DNA from: Symbiodinium natans
Taxonomy: Eukaryota > Sar > Dinophyceae > Suessiales > Symbiodiniaceae
Length of the DNA: 64,000 nt
Direction of reading: 5' to 3'
Assembly: GCA_905221605.1 (NCBI GenBank)
Contig: CAJNDS010002057.1
Span: 342,513 to 406,512 of the forward strand
Below, in pieces: positions 44,101 to 55,600 of this stretch. The position numbers were made by a program, and so were the translations under genes. The notes under the pieces were generated by a model, which was not told the DNA's origin, did not search any database, and worked only from the letters and a program-made list of their open reading frames with translations. How positions within the stretch are numbered: position 1 is the stretch's first letter; each line of letters starts with the position of its first letter.

Positions 44101-47100
44101 GAGAAGCTTAGAGTTCAGGGCTTAGGGCTTGTGTGTGGCTTTGGGCAGTTTAGATTTTGGGTGTGTTGGAGGTTCCGGGTCTCTGGGATTGCGGCCCTGT
44201 AAGTTTGCTTCAGACCCTGCCGCTACATCTTTCTGTGTGCATGGGTAGAAGCAGGTAAAACAGGTCTAAACCCTGCCTCGCGCAAGAGTTTTCATTCGGT
44301 GGAGCACTGATCAATGTCTTCTTCCCGTCCGCGGAGCGCCTGTCAATCCATAGACATATCCCATCCATCCCTAAACACAAGATACTTCAGGATTTCGGGC
44401 TATGAGCAAAACCCTCCAGGCTCAGCCCGAAACTCTAAACCCTAAACCCTAAACCCAAAACCTTATACCCTAAACCCTAATAAACCCTAAACCCTAAACC
44501 CTAAACCCTAAACCCTAAACCCTAAACCCTAAACCCTAAACCCTAACCCGGAAGGACATTTTCGCCTGGTCCTTGGGGCCCTGGAGTAGCTGCGAAGGGG
44601 GCTGTGGAGCCGGCCGCCGTGTGCGCAGCGTGGCGACTGGGGCAGAGCTTTGTTCAGAGCTCTTTGGGTTGAGGTTTAGGGTGTAGGGTGTAAGGTTTAG
44701 GGTTTAGGGTTTAGGGTTTAGGGTTTTTGGGTTAGGGTTTAGGGTTTAGCCTTTAGGGTGCAAGCTTTAGTGCTTGGGATGTGGGGTTTGCAGACTTTTG
44801 GATGTAGTATTGTCAGCCCTTGGAGTTTGCACCTCTTCTTCTGGCGACTGTTGGCCTGATATCTTTCCTTTGCGGCTAGTAGTCTTAGTTCAGGCGAGGG
44901 TTTCGGGTTTAAGGTTCAGGGTTTGGGGTTTGGGGTTTAGGGTTTAGGGTTTAGGGGTTAAGACCGCAGCTTCCGTACCCTAACCCCCCAAGCCCCAAGC
45001 TCTGCATTCGGTCGGAAAATGCTAACAGAAAGGTTAAGGTGGGATCGTGGGATGGGATTGAGAGTCCGGGGTTCACAGGTTAGGGGTCTCTCCACAAATA
45101 AAAACACACAATGAATCAAATATCTCTATGTATTCGTACGTTTATGTGTATGTTCAGCTGTGGGGCTTAAGTTGGGATGTTCCCAGTTCTACTAACAGTC
45201 CTTGCGAGGGATCTAGTCGGGGATACTAGAATCCCTGTAAGGGCTGTTAGTATAAGGGGCAACAACCCAAGGCTAAAGGTTTAAGAGTTTAAGCCCTAAA
45301 CCCTAAACCCTAAACCCTAAACCCTAAACCCTAAACCCTAAACCCTCTAGACCAAAAGGCGCTGTGCTTGTGGTTCAAGGTCTGCTCGGGACAGCTGGTC
45401 GCTGCGAATGGCACTCAGCTCGGTCACTGGGCCACCTTTTGGGGTTTAGGGTTCAGGGTTCAGGGTTTGGGGTTTAGGGTTTAGGGTTTGGGGTTTAGGG
45501 TTTAGGGTTTATTTAGGGTTTAGGGTTTAGGGTTACCAAAGAGCACCCAACCTCGCACACTGAATTCTCATAAGCCCTGTTCCTACCCAGAGGCTTATAC
45601 TGACCGGTGTCCGGTCAGGGCACTTTTGGTCAGAAGTTGCTGTAAGCGCACTCCCATCCCGCACCCACCCCAACCTTAATTGAAACATAAGCTTCCAAAG
45701 CAAACCCTTCAACCCCTGAAACCCAAAGCCTTAGAACAGAACCTCCAGCGTCTAAATAAGCGGTTTAGGCGTCTTTGGAAAGGGGGGAGGGTTTAAGGCT
45801 ACTATCGCCTTTACACACAAAAGCCCACGTCCAATGCCGAGGACCCCCCTTCGACGCCAATGCCTCAGCCTGCCGTGAGGAGCCCCCAGCGACGGAGGAG
45901 AGTTGCACTCTGAAGGCCACATGCTGGGTTTAGGGTTTAGGGTTTAGGGTTTAGGGTTTAAGCATAATTCTTCTGGTCTCGGTAGGCCAGTGGTACCCTT
46001 TACCCCTTTTTTTGATTCTGAATTCCCTTATAAAGTAACCAGCTGGGCTACCAAGTGTTTGTGTAGGTGTCTCTAGGAAGGAAGTAGGACTCTGAAGCCC
46101 TACACCAGTAGTAGGGTTTGTGGGAAAGGGGTTGTGGTTTCAACTCTGCTGCGCTGTCGTTCGTAAGGTTGTGGTGCTCTGGGTTCCGCTTGCATCTTTG
46201 TATTTGTTGGGCGGTTCTTGGTAGGGACTTAGGGAAGTGATCAGGGTCTACGGTTTGTTAGTAGGAAATTCGGGAATCAAGACGCGGGTTTAAAGGTTAA
46301 GGGTGCTAGCTCTACAATCGGGTTCTGAGAAGAGGCCGAGGTTCCTGAACTCCCCATTGAGAGCTGGCAAGTACGTGCCACTCCCGTTTAGGGTTTTAGG
46401 GTTTAGGGTCCAGGGTTTAGGGTTGTAAGTTGCAGGTTGCAGGGTTTAGTGCTCTAGGGTTGTGGGGTTTAATCGCTTCCCCCTTTTATTCAATGGACCC
46501 CTAATGAAAAAACACTTTCCGGAAAATCCTGCCGAAACCAACCCCGCCTCTAAAACCCTATTCCGAATTGGGGGGGGGGGGGGGTTCAGGCCTCCAAGAA
46601 ACCCCTCAACACCAATGAAACCCTCAGAGGGTTTAGGCTTGCGGGTCTCTCTTTCAGTTTACACCACACTTACTTAAGTTGATTACTTGAGTAGCCCTGA
46701 AGTCTAATGAATTATGACATTTCGATAAGAATGCCCCCCAAGAAGAAAAAACGCTTTTCGAGTTTTTAAAGGGGGGGGGGGGGGGGGGGGGGCCCGTTTA
46801 ACATTAGGGGGATGGGCTTACAGTCTAGGGCTCGATAGGCTGAAGCCGGCCTTGAGATCCCCGCCACCCCGAATTCCCAAAGCACCAAAGCCCCCTAAAA
46901 CCCTAAGGCCTAAACCCTAAGCCCTAAGCCCTGAGAAAGAAACCCTAAACCCTAAACCCTCTTAGTAGCTGGGTGAGCACACTTTACACTTTTGGGGATA
47001 CTATAATCCCCTATAGAACTGAAAGTGTACACTTTGGGGGGGCTTATGCAATCAGCAACTAAGCCCTAAACCCTAAACCCCATCCCTCCTTTCTTGCAAG

Positions 47101-50100
47101 GCCTGTGCTACCTTCCGGCTCCGCAACCGCGTAGAGCTGCAGTCTGGGTGGCACGCACCTTTACAGCAGCTGGAAAGGGGTGCCAGGATTTTCGTGTAGG
47201 TCTCAGGGTCCATGTACTCTAGGGGTCGGAAGAATGGCTAATGGTATTCCCTTAGGGCCCCTTTATCGTTATACCATAAAGACCCCCCAAAAACCATGTT
47301 CTAATTATTCTGGCCCCTATAGGACCTAAATAAGGAATCCTTGGGTAGGTCCTCTATAGTTCGTTGGGGCTTTAGGCTTTTAGGGTCTAGGGTCTAATCG
47401 TCTCGTCGTCTAATTAGGGGACTTAGGGAGGGCATGGAGTGCACGGGGTGGGGGGTGCGAAAGGCTGCGGGGCTTGTACGGATATTCTTGTAAGATGCCG
47501 AAGGCTGGGGTGTTGGTTCTTGAGTGGCATGTAACAGGGTTGTTGCCAAGTGACTAGGGTGCTGTCTTCGGTGATGGTGTGGGATTCTGGAGCTGTATAA
47601 GATCTATGGTTTGGGCTATGAGCTTAAATTCCTAGCCGCATATCACAAACCACACGATCATGAGGTCATTGCGGTGGCGTTCTTCGTGGACATTGCCTGC
47701 CAGCAAAAGGCCTGGCAGGATCCTAAACCCCTGATGTTGACCCCTGATTTGTCCCCTCTCCCCTCCCCCGCGCTCAAAAGAAGCTTTCTTCCCCTCAGTC
47801 CCCCCAACCCCTAACTTCAGCTTTTTGCGCCCCTCAGGCTTGTCAGGGGCTCAGAGCACCCCCAGTAAAAAGGGGAGGGAGGAAGGCCATCGGGTAGGGC
47901 TTTGTGGCTTTGGTGTGCTCGGGAGTGGGGGGTGTAGATGTAAAGACGGCCGCGGCCTGCTTCCCTGATGTTTGGAGGTTTTGCCATGACAAGGGTTTCG
48001 AGTTCAGCCTGCACACAAGGCACAAGGACCCAGCGTATTGGGGCCAAGACAGGTAGGGCTAAGACAGGATGACATGGGACTTTCCTTACTTTGTTGGTGG
48101 TTAGCTTTCCTATGTCAAAGGCTGAAAGGGTTAAACCCCTAAACCCCCAAATCCCAAAAAGCCCTAAATCCTAAACCCTAAACCCCTAATACCCTCAACC
48201 CCAAGAAGCCCTAAACCCTAAACCCCCAAAAACCCTAAACCCTAAACCCCTAGTACCCTAAACCCCAAAAAGCCCTAAGTCCCAAACCTTCACGCCGACC
48301 AGAGACAGGTCCTGGGTCTGCCTGTGTCTTCTGGCCACTGCTCGGGCCACCTGACGCAGGGCTTGAAAGGTATCTGGGTTAAGGGTTTAGGGTTAGGGTA
48401 TCTGGCATTCGGGGCTCCAGTTTCGGACTCGCGCGCGCCTGTGTGGTGATTGGCATTTCCTGTGAAGTGCGGTTTAAGAGTCTAGGCGCGAGAGTCGCAG
48501 ATGTGGGTCCACTCCCTCAACTGGCTGTTGTAATCACTTTCTGTTTTGGCTAGAAATATGGGCCAGCACGGAAAGATGGTCCCGAACATGGGTCCCTCCT
48601 CTAGCCCCTTGATTCCAGGGCCGAGGGGCGGGCTCTTGGGGCTTGAGAAAGTTTAGGCTTCTAGTAGGGAGTTCTGGGCTTGGTAGGAGGTTCTGGGGCT
48701 GGGGGCATCATGAGTGGTTATGCCAACGGATTCAAGCTCGCACTCTCAAATGGTGGGGTTCCCCACACCCTGAATCCTCAATCCTAAACCCTCAACCCTA
48801 AACCCAGGTGTGCCGCAAGCCTTAACAGTCCCGAAGCCCCAGGAGAGTTCAAGGAAGAGCTTTTGACCTAGAGCCTCAACCCTAGACACTCCCAGAACCC
48901 GAGAAACCCGAAATCCCTTAGAATCCAAAAATCATCCCTAAACCTAAGCTCCATAAAGCCCCCGAAGAAGGGTACCCCCCCCTATTGTAATCTCTGTGCA
49001 GGACTGTTAGTATTAGTATAAGGGGGAACATTCCAAAACTAAAGCCCCAAAAAGCCCCTTAAAAACTGAGCATATCGAGGCTGCGCCTGCCGCGATTCCA
49101 TGGGCAACCAGCAGTCATGTAGCGCAGACCCATGGCGTGAATTTCTGTGGTTTTGGGCTGTTCCGGGCTGAAGTGGTTCAGGGATCCATGGTGCGAATTT
49201 CGGTGGTTTTTTGGGGGGGCTTAGGGTTTTGGCGGGTTTGGGGGTTGCGGGTTCTGGTTGAAGGGTTGAGGGCTGAGGGTTTGGGGTGAAACATGCATTG
49301 GGAGTTCTGCAGGGTTTATTAAGCTGATACTGGGAAGCTCACTCACTCACACTCACTCACTCTCTCTCTCTGTCTCTCTCTGTCGTTTTTTGTTTTGTAC
49401 TCCCCTTGCCTCTGCCTCTGCCTCTTCCTCTCCCTCTCTCTCCATACACACACACACATGCGCACACCTCATACTTCTGTAGCCACGGCGACTCCAGCGA
49501 CCCATCACAACCCTAAGACCCGAAATCCTGAGCCCCAAGCTAAGTAGGCTTGTGGGATCATACTTCGGGTTTAGGGTTTTGGGCTGTTTCGTGGCCTGAC
49601 AGATTCAGAATCCTAAGCCATTCTAAGCGTCGGTACCCGGAGGTACCTCTAGGAGGGACCCGTAGTCCTGCTACCCTATATACCCTCACCCCCTCGACAG
49701 TGACATACCATGAAATCCCTTATAACAAAGTAGCCCCAAAGTAGCTTTTGTTGCCTAGCCAGACCCTGTGGAAGGGTGTGTCCTGTCGCCCCAGAATCAG
49801 CTGGGTTCCAAGGACCTAGCTTTCGATGGCTACATGGTTCAGGATCGCCTCTCCGCGAGCTCATGGATTGCCCAGTGCGACGCATGTCAGCATACAGCAG
49901 CTTGTGAGATTTGAAAAGAGGAACCTGCAACACGTCGGCCAAAGCACGACCCAGGGACCCTCTCCGCACTCCCCACACTATCTCTACAGCCCTAAGTCCT
50001 TAATCATAACCCAAAATCCTCCTGAGATTCATTTAGGGTTTAGGGTTTAGGGTTTCGAGCTGTGATGCCCCCAAGGCTCCCCAAGTCCCTTAAGCCCCTC

Positions 50101-52205
50101 AAGCCCCAAACCTGAAACCTGAACATTATAGTAATATTGTTATATATATATATATGTGTGTATATTGTCCGCTTATTTGTCTATTTATTACCTTTATAAA
50201 AAGCACATCATCACATCTTTTTGAACCTTTAGTCTCATGCTATTATAGACTTTTACGGTTCGAATACCTCCTGAAACTACCAAGGTCTCGGTGAGCAGCG
50301 GGTCTGTTGCTTGCGCTCCTGGCGATGCGTGGATCGGGCTTCAGGCGCGGCCCGAAGATTCGCACCTCGAGGATTTGAAGGGTTTACATGGACATGGGGT
50401 TTCCGGAAATAGGGGTACGCTTCTTTGGGGTTCTTTTTAAGGGGGTTCTCTTCTATTTGGGGTATAAAAAGGGTACCCCTTAGGGTTTTTAGTGTGTTTA
50501 GGGCTTGGGGTTTAGGGTTTAAGGTTAGCGTTCAGGGTTTAGCGTTCAGGGTTTAGGTAGGATTCAGGATTTGATGTCGAGGCTTGGGAGGCTAAAGCTT
50601 TATATGATTGCGGGAAGTTTTGGGTGTTCAGGGTTTACGGTCCCATAAACCCGTTTAGGGTTTAGGGCTTGGGGTTTCGGGTTTACGAGGACCCTTAGGG
50701 TGGGCCCTGACTGTTGGAGCCCAGCTACTTACAAGGGTTTAGGGTTTAGGGTTTAGGGTTAGGGTTTAGGGTTTAGGGTTTAGGGTTTAGGGTTTAGGGT
50801 TTAGGGTTTAGGGTTTAGGGTTTAGGGTTAAGGGTTTAGGGTTTAGGGTTTAGGGTTTAGGGTTTAGGGTTTAGGGTTTAGGGTTTAGGGTTTAGGGTTT
50901 AGGGTTTAGGGTTTAGGGGGTATCTTGGGTAGCTGTGCTGTTTATTCGACTGACCCATGATCTCCCTTCTAAATGTAAACATATCTCAGACAACCTCAGG
51001 TGAGTCGTTCCCCCATATACCTTTTCCGTAGCCTGTCAGCCCTAAAGCCTAAGCCTAAACCCTAAACCCTAGAAATAAGGTTCTAGGGCTTATTCGAGGG
51101 TAGAGGGTGTACAGTGTTTAGAGGGTCACAGCTTCATCATCATCATCGACTGCACTGCGCCCGAAGTCAGAATGGCGTCATTCGCAACAAAGCCGAGCAC
51201 AGCTTGAGGATTTAGATCGAGCCTTCTCCGAGCTCGAGTCACGAAGAAGTGTTGCACACTGTGGGCCTCGCGGTTGGCCGCTCTTGCTTTGGCCCGTGCT
51301 ACTGCGCACCTGACTGTACACACTGCCCTAACCCCTAGACCTTAAACCCTAAACCCTAAACCCTAAACCTAAACCCTAAACCCTAAACCCTAAATCCTAA
51401 GCCCAAGCTTTGGCAAACGTCGGTCGTGCATCCAGCGGCTGCCGAACCGCCAAGCAGAGGCCACAAACCTGCCGATGGGCTGAAGCTCCTATGGCGCACG
51501 GGGGTTTAGGGTTTAGGGTTTAGGGTTTAGGGTTTAGGGTTAGGGTTTGACACACGGTTTCCATTCTTCGTGACAAGTGCGCAGAGTTTGAAAGCCCCTA
51601 GACCCTAAAAACTCTCTAAGCCTAAGCCCCTATAAACCCTAAGCTCTTAAACTCTCAGCTCCAACCGCCCTAAAGCTTCAACTCAGAAACACCACCCTCT
51701 ATAAGCCCAGGTGCAAACCAACACCGAAGTCCGTTGTGTGCACATCCTACAGTCGGCGGATCCTGCCTACATGTCCCGGGAGGCGGGTTTACAGGGTTTA
51801 TCGGGTTTAGGGTACAGGGCTCTTGAGCTTTGAAGTAGTTGCGGCGGCCACAGTTCGCCTCGCAACATGCTGTGGCAGCAGTGTGGTACCTGCTGTGACC
51901 AGTTGTACTTGAAGGTCCCTGGCGAGAACTACGTATCTGTACAATCTTCTCGTAGTCCTTGTAGGTGGCACCATCGAGTGCCGCCAGCAACGATACTCTA
52001 CCCCGTCAACCCCTCTTCACGATCCTGCCTGTGAGCCGCAAAATAGTTCCTGAGCCCTATAAGCTCGAAAGCCGAAGCCCGAAACGCTTAAAATTCCCTA
52101 AGCCTTTCTGGGCAGGTGGCGCTGGAAAGCATCAACGAAGACATGGGAGTTTGGCAAGTCATGGCGGAGCACTTCCGCAGACAACATAACAAACCTAGGA
52201 TATGA
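41193..52205 (+). CDS. Thrombospondin type-1 repeat gene with downstream exons
   Basis: TSP1-type exons: 41193-41299 (WQTGSYGPCNASCKGNAG), 41737-41794 (VYRERQALPAPHGLKSGSC), 43580-43676 (VCAGEAPGSLERCELEPCP), 44555-44651 (AWSLGPWSSCEGGCGAGRR, then VRSVATGAELC), 45351-45422, 45824-45927 (FDANASACREEPPATEESC, then TLKATC). These show the W-x-x-G-x-W/Y-x-x-C-x-x-x-C-G opening and the R-x-V and C-x-L-x-x-C closing motifs. Downstream exons in phase: 47101-47193 (ACATFRLRNRVELQSGWHA), 47665-47709 (VIAVAFFVDIACQQK), 47946-48052 (CFPDVWRFCHDKGFEFSLHT). A frame into 48309-48353 stops (TGA 48351-48353) and could end the gene. Exons 50285-50381, 51408-51500, 51711-51784 and 52116-52205 (VALESINEDMGVWQVMAEHF, stop TGA 52203-52205) are either its 3' part or a second gene. 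Probably extracellular adhesion. Confidence 0.6.
41622..41730 (+). repeat. CCCTAAA telomere-type array
   Basis: About 15 units directly upstream of TSP1 exon 41737-41794, which is followed by TTTAGGG variants. Confidence 0.95.
43744..43805 (+). mobile_element. Introner family F3, short copy
   Basis: TTGGGATGTTCCCCCTTATA to GGGGGAGCATCCC, about 62 bp, a deleted version of the family, in a TSP1-gene intron. Confidence 0.75.
45172..45270 (+). mobile_element. Introner family F3 copy with 8-bp duplication
   Basis: TTGGGATGTTCCCAGTTCTA to AGTATAAGGGGCAACAACCCAA, flanked by GGCTTAAG (45164-45171) and GGCTAAAG (45271-45278), 7 of 8 identical. Confidence 0.85.
45979..46055 (+). mobile_element. Introner family F1, short copy
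   Basis: CTCGGTAGGCCAGTGGTACC, core TTATAAAGTAACC, end AGCTGGGCTACCAAG; the middle is deleted. Confidence 0.7.
46056..47100. other. Intronic repeats, possible small exon
   Basis: Telomere-unit runs, G-tracts at 46569 and 46771, an inverted-repeat unit at 46973-47042 (ACTTTACACTTTTGGGG / GAAAGTGTACACTTTGGGG), and a weak exon candidate at about 46330-46385 (EVPELPIESWQVRAT). Confidence 0.45.
47237..47355 (+). repeat. Family F5 unit (also at 11680-11765)
   Basis: CTAATGGTATTCCCTTAGGG then ATTATTCTGGCCCCTATA. The copy at 11680 has CTGATGGCATTCCCTTAGGG and ATTATTCAGGCCCCTATA. Two dispersed copies of an uncharacterised repeat. Confidence 0.65.
48354..50284. other. No firm exon; repeats, CT-rich tracts, half F3 copy
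   Basis: CT-rich simple sequence at 49340-49450, the right half of an F3 element at 48971-49034, and an open Cys-bearing stretch at 49820-49910 (MVQDRLSASSWIAQCDACQH) lacking a phase partner. Confidence 0.4.
50737..50917 (+). repeat. TTTAGGG telomere-type array, longest in window
   Basis: About 25 units with two single-base variants, between candidate exons at 50285 and 51408. Confidence 0.97.
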
Positions 52206-52613
52206 GTCAGGGTTTCAGTGGTTCAGGGTTTAGTTTTATTCGTATTTGAGGGAGTGCGCAACCGCTTTTGCGGCCCTTCTTCAAATCGGATTCACAGCCC
52301 TCCCATTGATTTTTTCTAAGGTTTATGGTTTAGAGTTTCGTGTAAAGGGCTCAGGGCTTTTTGTTTGGGATGCTTTGCGTCGGGGCTTGGCGTGCCCCTA
52401 GAAGGATTTAGGATTCGGGCTTGGAGGGCTTGCAACGGTGCTCATGGCATTTACAAGGCGTATAGCTTATAGGGCTCATAGGGTTCAGGAAAATGAGTGC
52501 CAAGCAGCTCTTAACCCTCAACCCTGAACCCGCATTAAATCCCGGCGCCCTTTGCTGAAAACCTGAAACCCCAGAACCCTAAACTGAAACCTTAAACCCT
52601 AAACCCGATCCAG

Positions 52614-55600
52614 GTATTCGAATCTCAAGGGTGCGATCATCAACGGAAATGGCAGCTATTCCTGGGATGTCTTGCTGGTGCCGCAGGCCCGCGAAGCTGT
52701 AGGGCCCAGAGCGTTCTTCGGGCTTAGCTAAACCCTAAACCCTAAACCCTAAACCCTAAACCCTAAACCCCATTGTCGATGGCTTGCGCTGTGCCCCTGT
52801 TATTGGCTTTCAGCGGGTCGTTCTGGACTGCCTCAGAGGGCTTAGGAGTAGGACGTGGATTTCTCTAGATTACAACAGGCCCGTGATGACGGAACTCCAG
52901 GCCTAAGCTACCTAGGAAGCTTGCTACATAGCCCTAGAAAGCCCAGAAACATGTAGTCGAACCAAACCAAACAAACCAGACCAAGCCAAACCAGACCAGA
53001 CCAAGCCAAACCCTAGACCCTAGCCCCCCAATAACCCTAAACCCTAAACCCTAACAGCCTAAACCCTAAACCCTAAAACCAAACCAAACAAGCAAACCGA
53101 AAGTCCCTTGGGCCCAGTCCTGCATCGGCGCCATCCACTGCAGCGGACACGGCAACGCCGTGGGCCTGCCGGGCAGCTGCCGCTGTACCTGTGGGGGCGC
53201 CTAGGGTGTAGGGTATTGGGGTTTGGGGTTTAGGGTTTAGGGTTTAGGGTCAGGGTGTTGTATAGGGTTTAGAGTCTAGGGTTAGAGTTTATGATTCGGG
53301 GTTAAGTCTAGGGCCTTATCCAACTTCCCGGTACCGTAGCAAGACTTTAAACCTCAATGGAAACCCTTCTCGCCCTAAACCCCACACCCTGCCGAGCTTC
53401 AAACTCATATTAGCCCAGCCTAGCACTCAAGCTCAAGAACCGGGCGCAGACAGAAGTCCTCGGCTTCCGCGCAGAGCCACGGTTTAGGGTTTTGGGTTTT
53501 GGGTTTAGGGTTAAGTGCCCCTACAAGCTTCTGCCTGGTCTTAAACACCCTCTCAAGTACCCTAAAGCCGTTTGTTGCCCTAGAGCCCGAAGATCCTTTC
53601 ACCTCAATTTCCCTGTACCGCTGTTAGCCCTAAACCCCAAAACCCTAAACCAAAAAAAAGTCCGAATCCTTAGTGCCCTAAACCCTCAACCCTAAACCCT
53701 AGACCTTAAAAACGCTTTAAATGCCCCAGCGAGGCTTCGAGGGCTACGCCGGGCCCAGCTGTGAGATCTGCGCCACAGGCTACCTCCAGCGACCTGGCTA
53801 TGGGGTTTAGGGTTTAGGGTTTAGGGTTTAGGGTTTAGGGTTTAGGGTTTAGGGTTTAGGGTTTAGGGTTTAGGGTTTAGGTTTGGGGTTTAGGGTTTAG
53901 GGTTTACGGTTTACGGTTTCGTGTTTTGGCGACGACTTTAGGGCTTCAGGGCAGCTTGCACATGAAAACGCATCATAGCTGCAGTTGCCGGTTCTTTAAA
54001 ATCTTAGGGTAGTTTCCTGGTCCCTAGTATGGACCCTTAAAAGGGTACCCCTTATATACCTCTGATATACCCCATACAAATAAGGGCACATACATCAGAA
54101 CCCTTTAAAGGAGGCAAGGGACCTTATTAAGGGCCCACGAAACTACCCTCAGATTAAACCGACTACCCGACCTCCCCAGTGAAGCACCCTGCCCGATTTT
54201 TTAAAGGCTGGGGTTCTTCACATACCACTCCAGACACATAGGGATTATACATACATATGTATATGTATGTATATATATTTATATATATATATATATGTAT
54301 ATGTTTTTTTTTTGGGGGGGGGGGTTCTTAAGCAAATGGTAGAAACAGCATCCTCCAGAACTCTCCGTAAACATTACAACTACACTCGCTCCATTCACAG
54401 CAAGCAAGCTTCTGTCTGTAACCCCGATAAGGGTTGAGGAATCGCAGTGTATGGACCAGTTATAGAGTCTCACCCTATAAACCCTAAATCTTCAACCCTA
54501 AACCCTAAACCCTAAACCCTAAACCCTCAGTTGCTCTGCCCCTCCCAGGTATCCCCAGTGCAGCCGAGCTCCTTCGGCGAGTGCTGCGTGGCGACTCCGG
54601 AGCTTGGGGACGGCGGTGTGGCACGTGCAGGAGTGCAGGGTTTAGGGTTTAGGGTTTAGGGTTTAGGGTTTAGGGTTTAGGGTTTAGGGTTTAGGGTTTA
54701 GGGTTTAGGGTTTAGCGTATCGGGTTTAGGGTTTAGGGTCTAGGGAGGGGTGAGGGTAGCTACCTCTTCTTTCTGGGATTCGCCGCCCCCCCCCCCCCCC
54801 CCCCCTCCAAACCCTCAACTACCTATTGCAAAATGTTCACATGATGCTACGATTTTCCGTCATGGATGTTAACCCTATACCTTAAACCCTAAACCTGGAT
54901 ACTAGGAGACGGGATGGGGTTCTCGGACAAGCCACTAAGCCTTCTAAACCCTATTATTATCCTGAGAAGGCACCATTCAGTCTCAGAAAACACTTAAAGG
55001 GCTTGGGTTTAGGCTTTCCTATCACCCTTAACCTTAAACTCTAAACCCTAAACCCTCAACTGCAAACCGCACACCCGGCCAGAAGTCCTCGTCTATGACC
55101 CGAGCCGAATCCTTGCCAAGCTTGTTTATTCAGGTGCTGAGTATAAAATGCAACCGTTGAGCTTTTTGGTTTTGGGGTTTAGGGTTTAGTGTTCACAACC
55201 CTCTGCGCCCGCGATCTTCCCAGGTCTTCGGAAGGCTTTTCAACTTCTCTTCGTTGGGTCGAGTTACCTGGGCACTTAATTAAATCCCTTACCTCCTTTA
55301 ACGGGTTCTGATGTATGGGCCCTGAATGTGTGTAATTCGGATATATATGGCGTAGATAAGGGGAGAGGTGGGGTGCCGATGGCATGGTCTGTCGAGCCCC
55401 TAAGGTTTGCTCCTCGCAACAAAAAAAGAAGGTTTTTTCCTTGACAGTTGAACTGCAGCGGCACACGCCCCGAAACCAGAGAACTTGGCACTTTGAAACC
55501 CTAAACCCTAAACCCTAAACCCTAAACCCTAAACCCTAAACCCTAAACCCTAAACCCTAAACCCCTCGTGAACTTTCTGGAGTATGCAGGATCAAGATGA

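Noticed and set aside
49340-49450. Gln/Glu-rich minus-strand frame
   Set aside because: Translation of CT-rich simple sequence.
51126-51323. Minus-strand 65-residue frame rich in Arg/Ala
   Set aside because: No splice or motif support and all other genes are on the + strand; left as uncertain, not annotated.
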